Shown one piece after another: positions 27,520-35,919 of a stretch of DNA of 64,000 nucleotides (position 1 is its first letter; every line of letters starts with the position of its first letter). The position numbers and the translations under genes were made by a program. The notes beneath the pieces were generated by a model, which had not been told where the DNA came from, searched no databases, and saw only the letters and a program-made list of their open reading frames with translations. Source of the stretch: an uncultured Paracoccaceae bacterium (GTDB lineage: Bacteria; Pseudomonadota; Alphaproteobacteria; Rhodobacterales; Rhodobacteraceae); NCBI GenBank assembly GCA_947499725.1, contig CANMPK010000001.1, positions 1,288,057-1,352,056 of the forward strand. The letters are read 5' to 3'.

Positions 27520-27984
27520 TTAAGAAGCAACCGGTAGCGGGCGGTCCTCTAGCATGGTTTCGATGCTGAAGAGCCCGGAGAGCGCGTCCAATTCAAATCC
27601 ATTTGTAATTTTCTGCTGTACGGCATCGTAGCCGGACATGCCGCGGGTCACGACCTTGAGCATGTAATCCCAATCGCCACCCATACGGTGCATTTCTGCG
27701 ACCTCGGGGATTTTAGCGATGTGGTCGCGGAAGGACTGCGCCCATTCCTGTGTGTGGTTGCGGGTCCGGACCATGACAAAGACTGTCAGATCCAGACCCA
27801 GCTGCGCTGCGTTTATCCGCATGCGCGCGCCCTGCATAAAGCCTGCCTGGTCTAGACGTTTCATCCGCCGCCATAGCGCGTTCTGACTGAGCCCCACCCG
27901 CGCCGCGATATCCCGCTGGGATAAGGCTGCATCACGCTGAACCACTTGCAAAATCTGGCGATCGATTTCGTCTATTTTTTCCAT
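27520..27984 (-). CDS. Lrp/AsnC-family transcriptional regulator
   Basis: A 154-residue regulator with an N-terminal helix-turn-helix (IDRQILQVVQRDAALSQRDIAARVGLSQNALWRRMKRL) and a C-terminal amino-acid-binding RAM domain (DWDYMLKVVTRGMSGYDAV). Ligand and targets are unknown. It lies upstream of arsR on the same strand but 91 bases away, with a separate promoter for arsR. Its own promoter should lie in the AT-rich region beyond 27985. Confidence 0.93.
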   Translation of the reverse strand: MEKIDEIDRQILQVVQRDAALSQRDIAARVGLSQNALWRRMKRLDQAGFMQGARMRINAAQLGLDLTVFVMVRTRNHTQEWAQSFRDHIAKIPEVAEMHRMGGDWDYMLKVVTRGMSGYDAVQQKITNGFELDALSGLFSIETMLEDRPLPVAS

Positions 27985-28738
27985 TTTTTAGATCATACGA
28001 CACAAGTTACTGAATAATCAATTGTATTTGATACTAATTTGTCAGATTTTTCAATCATTTTTATAATACCGTTAACCTTCATCGATCATTTGACACAAAG
28101 CTCTTAGAAAATGATGGTCAAACAGTGTCGGATTGCTGGACAGTCGCTCCTTTGGCGCGAAATGCGCATTAGGCGCGCGAAACGGGCGAGAGAGGCGGAA
28201 CTTCAAACAAGGGAAATGCTTGGGGATAACCTGTGCATATCTTCAGGTTGCGACTTTAAGTGTTGCTTGCAATTTGTTTGAAATACGTAAGAAGCTTGTT
28301 GCCTGTCTTGTGGATGAATTCATCCACTGGCTGTGGAGAATAGATATTTTCTAAAAGCGCCCTCAGCCTGCTGATTGTGACCCGCTTGGCTTTCAACACG
28401 CTCAACAAAGCAGTCAAGCAACTGATTTTAAACAACAACTCTTAAAACCCCAGTCAACGTTCAATTTGGCGACCAAAGCGGGCTTAGATCGCTGAGAGAG
28501 CACGCCCTTCCCCTCAGGATACTCAATATCGAAAATTTGCATGATTTTTGAAATCAATCTTGGGAATTACTACACATCAACGGCGAAAACATCGCATTTG
28601 TGCAACCGATAAAATCGACACCCATCGGTAAACCGTCGATATTTGCAGCACAGCACAGGTCTCGTTCAGCGCTGCACAGAAGCTTCGCTTGGCCCATGCC
28701 CGCACACTCCCTAGGTTAAGGCGTGAAAGGAGACCGCC
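27985..28738. other. Gene-free region with AT-rich tract and DnaA-box-like 9-mers
   Basis: 754 bases between the divergent lrp and pirin genes. The first 100 bases are strongly AT-rich. Three sequences differ by one base from the DnaA box TGTGGATAA: 28221-28229 (TGGGGATAA), 28309-28317 (TGTGGATGA) and 28332-28340 (TGTGGAGAA). An 18-bp palindrome overlaps the second. The pirin ribosome-binding site AAGGAGA closes the region. The one open frame of note (28133-28354) has no protein-like features. Confidence 0.5.
28310..28327. repeat. 18-bp perfect palindrome
   Basis: GTGGATGAA is followed directly by its exact reverse complement TTCATCCAC. It is in the middle of the gene-free region between lrp and pirin and could be a binding site for a dimeric regulator. 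Confidence 0.65.
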
Positions 28739-29650
28739 ATGTCTTTACGTCCGATCCTTGAGACACGAACCGCCAAACCAACCCTTGAGGGGGCTGGGGT
28801 TCACCTGCATCGCGCCTTTGGGTTTCAGGATCCATCAGAGCTGGATCCGTTTTTGTTGTTTGATGATTTTCGCAACGAGCGCCCCGAGGATTTTGCACAG
28901 GGATTTCCCTGGCACCCCCATCGTGGGATCGAAACCATTACGTATGTCTTGTCAGGATCTGTGGAACATAGCGACAGCTTGGGCAATGAAGGCGCGCTTG
29001 GAGCCGGTGACATCCAATGGATGACTGCGGGTTCCGGCATTTTGCACCAAGAGATGCCAAAGGGGAATGCGCAGGGGCAGATGCATGGGTTTCAACTGTG
29101 GGCCAATTTGCCGGCCTCGTTGAAAATGACCGATCCAAGGTATCAGGACGTGAAAGGTGCTGAAATCCCTGAGATTTTGGAAGACGATGGCACACGTGTG
29201 AAAGTGGTGATCGGATCGTTCTGGGGCAAAACCGGCCCTGTGGATGGGATCGCGGCCGATCCGCAGTATCTGGATATCTACGTGCCAGCGGGGGTGAAGA
29301 AGACCTTTCCGGTGGATACCTATCGCCGCAGCTTTGCCTATATCTTTGAAGGTTCTGGCGCTTTTGCCGATGCCAGTGCGCCGTCTGGTGTGTTGCTTGA
29401 GAAAGAAGTGGCCGGAGAAGAGCTGAACATTCGCGATATGTCGGGCAATCGCACGCTGGTGCGCTTTGGCACGGGTGATGAGGTGACCGTGCAAGCGGGG
29501 CCTGAGGGTATACGGTTTTTGCTGATCTCTGGCGCGCCGATCCAAGAGCCGGTGGCTTGGCACGGCCCCATTGTGATGAACACCCGTGAAGAATTGCATC
29601 AGGCCTTCACGGAATTGCGCAATGGGACGTTTATTAAACCCGCGCATTGA
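28739..29650 (+). CDS. Pirin family protein
   Basis: A 303-residue bicupin of the pirin family. The N-terminal cupin has the metal-site pattern PHRGIETITYVLSGSVEHSDS and GSGILHQEMP, and the C-terminal cupin is recognisable from DIYVPAGVKKTFPVDTYRRSFAYIFEG. Bacterial pirins include quercetinase-like dioxygenases and redox or metabolic regulators; no specific role can be given. The start has AAGGAGA 7 bases upstream. It is monocistronic. Confidence 0.92.
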   Translation: MSLRPILETRTAKPTLEGAGVHLHRAFGFQDPSELDPFLLFDDFRNERPEDFAQGFPWHPHRGIETITYVLSGSVEHSDSLGNEGALGAGDIQWMTAGSGILHQEMPKGNAQGQMHGFQLWANLPASLKMTDPRYQDVKGAEIPEILEDDGTRVKVVIGSFWGKTGPVDGIAADPQYLDIYVPAGVKKTFPVDTYRRSFAYIFEGSGAFADASAPSGVLLEKEVAGEELNIRDMSGNRTLVRFGTGDEVTVQAGPEGIRFLLISGAPIQEPVAWHGPIVMNTREELHQAFTELRNGTFIKPAH

Positions 29651-29774
29651 GCCCTGCCCAGCTTTCCTTTGGCTTTTTGTCAGATCACCCGCCAAGTTTA
29701 CCTGACTGTGATTGCAGCTCCGCGCCGAAAGCGCTACACGGCAAAGCAGCATATGAGTCAAAGGAGAGACTGCA

Positions 29775-31061
29775 ATGACAACACCTCTGCGCCTAGGGAT
29801 TGCAGGGCTCGGCACCGTTGGTGTCGGCGTGATCAAAATTGTACGCCAGAAAGCCAATTTGTTGGCTGCGCGTACGGGGCGCCCTGTTGTGATTACAGCG
29901 GTCTCTGCACGATCCAAAGGCAAGGATCGCGGCGTGTCTTTGGATGGATACGCGTGGGAAGATGATCCGGTTGCCTTGGCCAAACGCGATGACGTGGATG
30001 TGTTTGTCGAGCTGATCGGCGGCGATGAAGGCCCTGCGAAAGACGCGGTTGAAGCAGCGATTGCATCGGGCAAAGACGTTGTCACAGCGAACAAAGCGTT
30101 GCTCGCGGTGCATGGCCAAGCCTTGGCAGAAGCGGCCGAGGCCAGCGGCAGCTTGATCCGGTTTGAAGCGGCGGTTGCCGGCGGCATCCCTGTGATCAAA
30201 GCGCTGACGGAAGGCCTTGCCGGTAATGGCATCACCCGCGTGATGGGTGTGATGAACGGCACCTGCAACTACATCCTGACACGGATGCAAGACGCCGGCC
30301 TGCCTTATGATGAGGTGTTTGCCGAGGCAGATGCGCTTGGCTATTTGGAAGCGGACCCGAATTTGGACGTGGGCGGCATTGATGCGGGCCACAAGCTGGC
30401 GCTGCTGTCTTCCATCGCTTACGGCACCAAAGTTGCCTTTGATGGCGTCGAGCTGGAAGGCATTCAGCGGATTTCCATCGAGGACATCAACCAAGCGGAA
30501 GAGCTGGGCTATCGCATCAAACTGCTGGGCGTGACTCAGATGACTGGGCGTGGCCTAGAGCAGCGCATGTCTCCGTGTTTGGTGCCCTTTGACAGCCCAT
30601 TGGGCCAGCTTAAGGGCGGCACGAATATGGTTGTGATCGAAGGCGACGCGGTAGAGCAAGTTGTTCTGCGTGGCCCTGGCGCGGGTGAAGGCCCGACAGC
30701 CAGCGCCGTGATGGGTGATGTCTGTGATGTGGCACGCGGTTTGCGCCTGCCGACCTTTGGCGTGCCTGCGGCAGAGCTGGAAGAGGTAACACCTGCGCAA
30801 TCTAACTCTCCGGCGCCGTATTATCTGCGCCTGCAATTGCTGGATCGTCCAGGCGCGATGGCCAAAGTGACAACCGCTTTGGGTGAAGCTGGCATTAGCA
30901 TTGATCGTATGCGTCAGTCGCAGCATGACGGTGGCTCTGCCCCTGTGCTGATTGTCACGCACAAGACCCAGCGCAGCGCGTTGACGGCGGCGATTGAAGA
31001 CATGCAAGGCACGGGCGTTTTGGAAAATGCTCCGGTCGCGCTTCGTATTGAAAGCGTTTAA
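29775..31061 (+). CDS. hom: Homoserine dehydrogenase
   Basis: Reduces aspartate semialdehyde to homoserine for threonine, methionine and isoleucine synthesis. It has 428 residues: the NAD(P)-binding loop GLGTVGVGVIKI, the catalytic domain (GVMNGTCNYILTRM; ALGYLEADPNLDVGG) and a C-terminal ACT domain (RLQLLDRPGAMAKVTTAL), which implies feedback control by an amino acid. It starts 7-8 bases after AAGGAGA and leads the hom-glpX-recJ cluster. Confidence 0.97.
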   Translation: MTTPLRLGIAGLGTVGVGVIKIVRQKANLLAARTGRPVVITAVSARSKGKDRGVSLDGYAWEDDPVALAKRDDVDVFVELIGGDEGPAKDAVEAAIASGKDVVTANKALLAVHGQALAEAAEASGSLIRFEAAVAGGIPVIKALTEGLAGNGITRVMGVMNGTCNYILTRMQDAGLPYDEVFAEADALGYLEADPNLDVGGIDAGHKLALLSSIAYGTKVAFDGVELEGIQRISIEDINQAEELGYRIKLLGVTQMTGRGLEQRMSPCLVPFDSPLGQLKGGTNMVVIEGDAVEQVVLRGPGAGEGPTASAVMGDVCDVARGLRLPTFGVPAAELEEVTPAQSNSPAPYYLRLQLLDRPGAMAKVTTALGEAGISIDRMRQSQHDGGSAPVLIVTHKTQRSALTAAIEDMQGTGVLENAPVALRIESV

Positions 31062-31147
31062 CAGAACCATCGGTACGCGCGGCAAATGCTTGCCCGCGCG
31101 GGCCTGTCTCGGTAGTGTTTTGGCATTTGCATAAAGGATGCGCATTC

Positions 31148-32119
31148 ATGACCGATTTGCCTGATTTTCCAGACCATATGCTGTCCTTAAGTGTGGCCCG
31201 CGTTGCGGAACAAGCGGCCTTGGCCTCTGCCGATTGGGTGGGCCGTGGGGATGAGCAATCTGCTGATCAAGCTGCCGTCAATGCGATGCGTGAGCAATTG
31301 AATTTGCTGGATATTTCCGGAACCGTGGTGATTGGTGAGGGCGAGAGGGACCAAGCCCCGATGCTGTTCATCGGCGAAGAGGTTGGCACGGGCGAAGGCC
31401 CCGCAGTTGATATTGCACTGGACCCTTTGGAAGGCACCACGTTAACGGCGAAAGACATGCCCAACGCGCTGACGGTGATTGCCATGGGGCCGCGTGGATC
31501 GATGTTGCATGCGCCGGATGTGTATATGGATAAGCTGGCCGTTGGGCCGGGCTTGCCGCAGGGCGTTGTGACTTTGGATATGTCACCTGCGGATCGTGTG
31601 ACAACTTTGGCAAAGGCCAAAGGATGTACGGCAAAAGACATCACTGTGTGTATTCTGGAACGTCCGCGCCACGAGGACATGATCTATGATGTACGGCAAA
31701 CGGGCGCCTCTGTACGGTTGATTACCGATGGCGACATTGCGGGCGTCATGCACTGCGTTGATAGCGCGACGACGGGTATAGATATGTACATGGGCTCTGG
31801 CGGCGCGCCTGAGGGCGTGTTGGCCGCGGCAGCGCTGAAATGTATGGGCGGGCAGATTTCAGGGCGGCTGATCTTTCGAAACAATGACGAACGCCGGCGT
31901 GCCGAAAAGGCTGGGATCACCGATTTTGATCGTATTTACACACGTGACGAAATGGTGACAGCGGATGTGATTTTTGCGGCCTCTGGCGTGACCAGCGGCA
32001 CGCTCTTGCCTGGTGTCAAACGCGACGGCGGTTGGCTGGAGACCTCTACCTTGCTGATGCGTTCTAAAACGCGATCTGTGCGGCATATATGCTGCCGAAT
32101 GCCGATGAAAACGGACTGA
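31148..32119 (+). CDS. glpX: Class II fructose-1,6-bisphosphatase
   Basis: A gluconeogenic and Calvin-type phosphatase of the GlpX family, 323 residues. Metal and substrate motifs are seen in VIGEGERDQAPMLFIGEEVG and DIALDPLEGTTLTA. The ATG at 31148 is used; an upstream in-frame ATG at 31115 lacks support. The last 12-14 residues (from RSVRHICC) look unlike the usual family end, and the +1 frame there reads as plausible protein, so a 3' frameshift is possible though unproven. Its stop and the recJ ATG are one base apart. Confidence 0.93.
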   Translation: MTDLPDFPDHMLSLSVARVAEQAALASADWVGRGDEQSADQAAVNAMREQLNLLDISGTVVIGEGERDQAPMLFIGEEVGTGEGPAVDIALDPLEGTTLTAKDMPNALTVIAMGPRGSMLHAPDVYMDKLAVGPGLPQGVVTLDMSPADRVTTLAKAKGCTAKDITVCILERPRHEDMIYDVRQTGASVRLITDGDIAGVMHCVDSATTGIDMYMGSGGAPEGVLAAAALKCMGGQISGRLIFRNNDERRRAEKAGITDFDRIYTRDEMVTADVIFAASGVTSGTLLPGVKRDGGWLETSTLLMRSKTRSVRHICCRMPMKTD

Positions 32120-32120
32120 T

Positions 32121-33863
32121 ATGGCTGACTTTCTAAATGTATCTTCATCGCTGACAGGGCGGCGCTGGGTTGGGCCTAGCATTGAAATGGATCGCGCCGC
32201 AGAGGCGTTGAGCCAAGACACCACCCTGCCCCGACCAGTCTGTCAGGTTTTGGCGCGGCGCGGCGTTAGCGCCGCGGAGGCGGAAAGTTTTCTAGCGCCC
32301 TCCTTGCGGGATTTGCTGCCGGATCCGCGTTCGATGAAAGACATGGAGCGCGCGGCGGAACGGTTTTTGCAGGCGGTGAAGCAGCGCCAGAAGATCGCGA
32401 TTTTTGCGGATTACGATGTGGATGGCGGCAGCTCTGGCGCGTTGCTGGTGGTGTGGCTGCGGGCCATGGGGATCCCCAGCACGCTGTATGTGCCGGACCG
32501 CATTGATGAAGGTTATGGGCCAAATGAAGCGGCGATGGCCGAGCTTGCGACCAACCACGATCTGATCATCTGCGTGGATTGTGGCACGCTGAGCCATGAG
32601 CCGATTGCGGCGGCCAAAGCGGCAGATGTGATTGTTTTGGATCACCATTTGGGTGGCGAGACCCTGCCGGACTGCCACGCTGTGGTGAACCCGAACCGCC
32701 AAGATGAAGATGGCGCGTTGGGCCATTTGTGTGCGGCGGCTGTGGTGTTTTTGATGCTGGTGGAAGCCAATCGCCAAATGCGCGTGGATGGAGCAACAGG
32801 GCCTGATTTGATGGCGATGTTGGATTTGGTGGCGCTTGCGACGGTGGCAGATGTGGCGCCTCTGATCGGGGTGAACCGTGCATTGGTGCGTCAAGGTCTG
32901 AAAGTGATGGGGCGGCGCGAGCGTGTGGGGCTGGTGGCCTTGGCTGATATCAGCCGTATGGACACGGCGCCCAGCACCTATCATTTGGGCTTTCTTCTGG
33001 GCCCGCGTATCAACGCGGGTGGCCGTATTGGGCAAGCGGATTTGGGCGCGCGACTGCTGTCGACGGATAATGCGCAAGAGGCCTCCGCCATGGCGGAACG
33101 GCTGGATATGCTGAACACCGAACGCCGAGATATCGAGGCTGGCGTGCGCGCGGCGGCATTGGATCAGGCGGAAGAGCGCGGTGTGGAAAAGGCCCTAGTC
33201 TGGGCATCGGGCGAAGGGTGGCATCCGGGCGTTGTTGGCATTGTAGCGAGCCGCTTGAAAGAAGCGACGAACCGCCCGTCGATTGTGATTGGCTTCGACG
33301 GTGATGTGGGCAAAGGCTCTGGCCGGTCTGTGTCGGGCGTCGATTTGGGTGCATCGATCCAAAAGCTGGCCGCCGAAGGGCTGCTCGTGAAAGGTGGCGG
33401 GCACAAGATGGCGGCAGGCTTGACGGTGATGCGTGACAAGCTTGAACCGGCGATGGAGCGCCTGTCAGAACTGATGGCCAAGCAAGGCGCCGATCAAATG
33501 GGGCCTGCGGACTTGAAATTGGATGGGATGCTGATGCCCGGCGCGGCCTCGATTGATTTGATCAACCAGATCGAAGCGGCTGGGCCCTTTGGTGCGGGGG
33601 CCCCTGCGCCTCGGTTTGTGTTTCCTGATGCAGAGATTCGCTTCGCCAAGCGCATTGGCGAGAGCCATTTGAAAGTGACCTTTGGCGATGGGATGTCCGC
33701 GCGGCTTGAAGCGATTTGTTTTGGCGCTTTTGACACGGCCCTTGGACCGGCGCTGGAAAAACACGGCGGGCAACGCTTTCATTTGGCAGGTCGTTTGGAA
33801 ATCAACACATGGGGCGGACGGCAATCTGTGCAGTTGCGCCTAGAGGATGCCAGCCCAGCGTAA
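32121..33863 (+). CDS. recJ: Single-stranded-DNA-specific exonuclease RecJ
   Basis: A 580-residue 5'-3' exonuclease acting on single-stranded DNA in recombination and mismatch repair. DHH-family motifs are visible: ADYDVDGGSSGA, CVDCGTLSHEP and LDHHLGGE. The DHHA1 domain has GVVGIVASRLKE and KGGGHKMAAG, followed by an OB-fold end. It begins one base after the glpX stop, so translation is probably coupled. Confidence 0.96.
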   Translation: MADFLNVSSSLTGRRWVGPSIEMDRAAEALSQDTTLPRPVCQVLARRGVSAAEAESFLAPSLRDLLPDPRSMKDMERAAERFLQAVKQRQKIAIFADYDVDGGSSGALLVVWLRAMGIPSTLYVPDRIDEGYGPNEAAMAELATNHDLIICVDCGTLSHEPIAAAKAADVIVLDHHLGGETLPDCHAVVNPNRQDEDGALGHLCAAAVVFLMLVEANRQMRVDGATGPDLMAMLDLVALATVADVAPLIGVNRALVRQGLKVMGRRERVGLVALADISRMDTAPSTYHLGFLLGPRINAGGRIGQADLGARLLSTDNAQEASAMAERLDMLNTERRDIEAGVRAAALDQAEERGVEKALVWASGEGWHPGVVGIVASRLKEATNRPSIVIGFDGDVGKGSGRSVSGVDLGASIQKLAAEGLLVKGGGHKMAAGLTVMRDKLEPAMERLSELMAKQGADQMGPADLKLDGMLMPGAASIDLINQIEAAGPFGAGAPAPRFVFPDAEIRFAKRIGESHLKVTFGDGMSARLEAICFGAFDTALGPALEKHGGQRFHLAGRLEINTWGGRQSVQLRLEDASPA

Positions 33864-33906
33864 ACCTGCGGTTTTCTTCTTGATTTAAATACCTCGGGGT
33901 GAATGT

Positions 33907-33944
33907 GGCTTAACTTCGTTAAGCCGCAGAGGGGCAGCGCCCCT
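33907..33944. terminator. Two adjacent hairpins after recJ
   Basis: GGCTTAAC-TTC-GTTAAGCC (33907-33925) is followed by AGGGGC-AGC-GCCCCT (33930-33944). No T-tract follows directly. They lie 43 bases past the recJ stop and before the tRNA genes, so they may end or stabilise the recJ transcript. Confidence 0.45.
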
Positions 33945-34042
33945 GCACCGAAACCAAGGCAGAGAAAAAAATTAAAAACCGTGTAATTTTCCGCTTGCGC
34001 CAATCACGGGCTTTGCATAAATACCGCCTCACGCTTCGGCAC

Positions 34043-34117
34043 GGCCCGTTCGTCTATCGGTTAGGACGCCAGGTTTTCAACCTGGAAAGAGGGGTTCGAT
34101 TCCCCTACGGGCTGCCA
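34043..34117 (+). tRNA. tRNA-Glu (TTC), copy 1
   Basis: A 75-base cloverleaf including an encoded CCA. The acceptor stem pairs GGCCCGT with ACGGGCT (one G-T pair), the anticodon stem is CCAGG/CCTGG around TTTTCAA (anticodon TTC), and the T-arm is GGGGTTCGATTCCCC. Confidence 0.97.
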
Positions 34118-34167
34118 CCGAAGCATTTGCCAGACCTCGGTCTGGAGGTATACTGCCAGTGCAGTCT

Positions 34168-34242
34168 GGCCCGTTCGTCTATCGGTTAGGACGCCAGGTT
34201 TTCAACCTGGAAAGAGGGGTTCGATTCCCCTACGGGCTGCCA
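34168..34242 (+). tRNA. tRNA-Glu (TTC), copy 2
   Basis: Identical over its 75 bases to copy 1, which ends 50 bases upstream. The spacer contains a small hairpin (CCAGAC-CTCG-GTCTGG) but no T-tract, so the two tRNAs are probably processed from one transcript. Confidence 0.97.
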
Positions 34243-34254
34243 TTTACCTTAACT

Positions 34255-35271
34255 TTACCCACCTTCCCCTTTGATAACGTTCGACATTTTACCTTCGTCG
34301 TAAAAGGCGAATTGCCCGCGCCCGTTCTCTTTGCAGAAGTATAGTGCCTGGTCCGCTTTGATCAGCAACTCTTCTGCGGTTTGTTGGCAATATCGATCCC
34401 CTGATATGATGCCGAGGCTTGCCGATATGGTGCAGGCTTGGCCTTTGAAATCCATAGGCACCTCGATGCGCTCAATAATGCGCGCGGCGATGGTTTTTAA
34501 TACATCTGTGGGGATAGTGCCTTGGAACAAAAGTACAAATTCATCCCCACCCAATCGCGCCGCATCATCACTGTCGCGAATTTCATCCACCAGAATGCGG
34601 GCGACTTGTTGCAGCACAAAATCCCCAGCCGCATGGCCCAGCGTGTCGTTCACGGCTTTGAAGCGATCCAGATCCATCTGCATAAGGGTAAAGCCTTTAC
34701 CGGCTTCGATCATACGCGGCAGGATGTGATCGAGCGCGCGCCGGTTTTTCAGCCCCGTGAGCGTATCTGTATAGGCCTGCTCTTCAGCGGCGACTTTTGC
34801 GGCCTGTAGACGATGATTGAGCGTGCGCGAGGCTTCCATAGCGGCGGATTTCGCCTCGACCAGATAGAGCATTTCGATCGCCATATCAGTGGCGGCGAAA
34901 TCTGCGCTGGTGAGATCATAAGTGCCCACCGCCTCTAGGATGCTGATGCCGAAGCTGAGGTTCACCACCGCGCCTTCGCCTTCTGGTAGGGTGACCACAA
35001 CGCCTTGTAACGCCGTGTGGGGCGCATCGCGAAAGCGCATGTGCAGTTTGCTGCCGTGCATGTCCAAAAGCTGGCGCATCGTGTGTACGTTTCTGGGGCG
35101 GCGCAGCTCGAAGACTTCTAAGAAGCGCTTTCCGACCAAAGCATCCGTACGGATTTTCGCAAGTGTGGGCCCCGCGTGTCGGATATGGCCTGTTGACGAA
35201 AGCACCACATGCATGGGGCACAGAACATCCAGCGGTGCGCCGAGCGTTGGGAGGGGATTGAAAATCGTCAT
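34255..35271 (-). CDS. Diguanylate cyclase with H-NOX-associated domain
   Basis: A 338-residue soluble signalling protein. Residues about 1-130 resemble the H-NOX-associated (HNOBA, PAS-like) domain, followed by a short coiled coil (EAKSAAMEASRTLNHRLQAA) and a GGDEF domain. The active-site motif is intact (RLGGDEFVLL, near residue 240) and the I-site RDSD sits five residues before it, so product inhibition by cyclic di-GMP is likely. Its ATG overlaps the stop of the H-NOX gene by 4 bases. It is the probable output of that sensor. Full catalytic residues suggest an active cyclase. Confidence 0.9.
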   Translation of the reverse strand: MTIFNPLPTLGAPLDVLCPMHVVLSSTGHIRHAGPTLAKIRTDALVGKRFLEVFELRRPRNVHTMRQLLDMHGSKLHMRFRDAPHTALQGVVVTLPEGEGAVVNLSFGISILEAVGTYDLTSADFAATDMAIEMLYLVEAKSAAMEASRTLNHRLQAAKVAAEEQAYTDTLTGLKNRRALDHILPRMIEAGKGFTLMQMDLDRFKAVNDTLGHAAGDFVLQQVARILVDEIRDSDDAARLGGDEFVLLFQGTIPTDVLKTIAARIIERIEVPMDFKGQACTISASLGIISGDRYCQQTAEELLIKADQALYFCKENGRGQFAFYDEGKMSNVIKGEGG

Positions 35272-35855
35272 GACTTGGCTGCCCCAAGGGCAAAGCTGCG
35301 GCCATCTGTAAAGGTCATCTCAACCAATTGAATTTGAATGATTTCCATGCCTGCCGTGCTGTCGACCAGGTCAAGGATAGCCAAGGCCCCATAGTCATCC
35401 GCCATGGTGCGCAGAATGCCCATCATGACATAGCCGAACCCAGCCACATCATGGCGCACAGTCAGGCTAAAACTATGGGCCCCGTGATCGTAGAGTTCCA
35501 GCGACGGCATATCCAAATCGGGCACGGCAAGGCGCGCGCGGGCTGGCAGATCGTCGAGCGAATGCAGAAAGTCCAGAAAGCTGACGCCGCTAAAGCGCAG
35601 AAGGCGGCGGACAGCTTCGGCGTTGGGATGGCTTACAAGATAGGTCCCGATATCTTCCAGTAAGGTGGACTGATCGAGCCCCACTTGCGCCACAAGCGCG
35701 ACCAGCACCTTTTGCGTGACGGCATCTGGATAGCGCAACATCGCTTCAAATTCAGCGCTATCGAGCGCGGCGGCTTGCGCCACGGCGCGCCAATTGTCGG
35801 CGCTATAAGTGTCGCGCACGAAACATTCGACGGCTCTGTTCACCAGACCATGCAT
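35268..35855 (-). CDS. H-NOX-fold (heme NO-binding-like) sensor protein
   Basis: A 195-residue protein starting MHGLVNRAVECFV, the typical H-NOX beginning, and forming an operon with a cyclase that has the partner HNOBA domain. Classical H-NOX proteins bind heme through a His 13 residues before a conserved Pro, and a Y-x-S-x-R motif holds the propionates. Here the residue 13 before Pro117 is Pro104, and the later motif reads S130-x-T132-x-R134. Other His residues (76, 98, 124, 127, 135) are present. Either another residue binds heme or the protein senses something else. The fold assignment rests on the N-terminus, length and context. Confidence 0.82.
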   Translation of the reverse strand: MHGLVNRAVECFVRDTYSADNWRAVAQAAALDSAEFEAMLRYPDAVTQKVLVALVAQVGLDQSTLLEDIGTYLVSHPNAEAVRRLLRFSGVSFLDFLHSLDDLPARARLAVPDLDMPSLELYDHGAHSFSLTVRHDVAGFGYVMMGILRTMADDYGALAILDLVDSTAGMEIIQIQLVEMTFTDGRSFALGAAKS

Positions 35856-35919
35856 AGTAAGACCTTTGATTACCCGCCTTAAAGTATCGGGCTAAGGTCT
35901 TAAAATTCATGCAATAGAT

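Noticed and set aside
28133..28354. 73-residue open frame between lrp and pirin
   Set aside because: No ribosome-binding site or family resemblance, and it runs across the 18-bp palindrome.
27985..28738. Chromosomal replication origin
   Set aside because: DnaA-like 9-mers are imperfect and the usual neighbours (hemE, dnaA, parAB, gidA) are absent, so it is reported only as a question.
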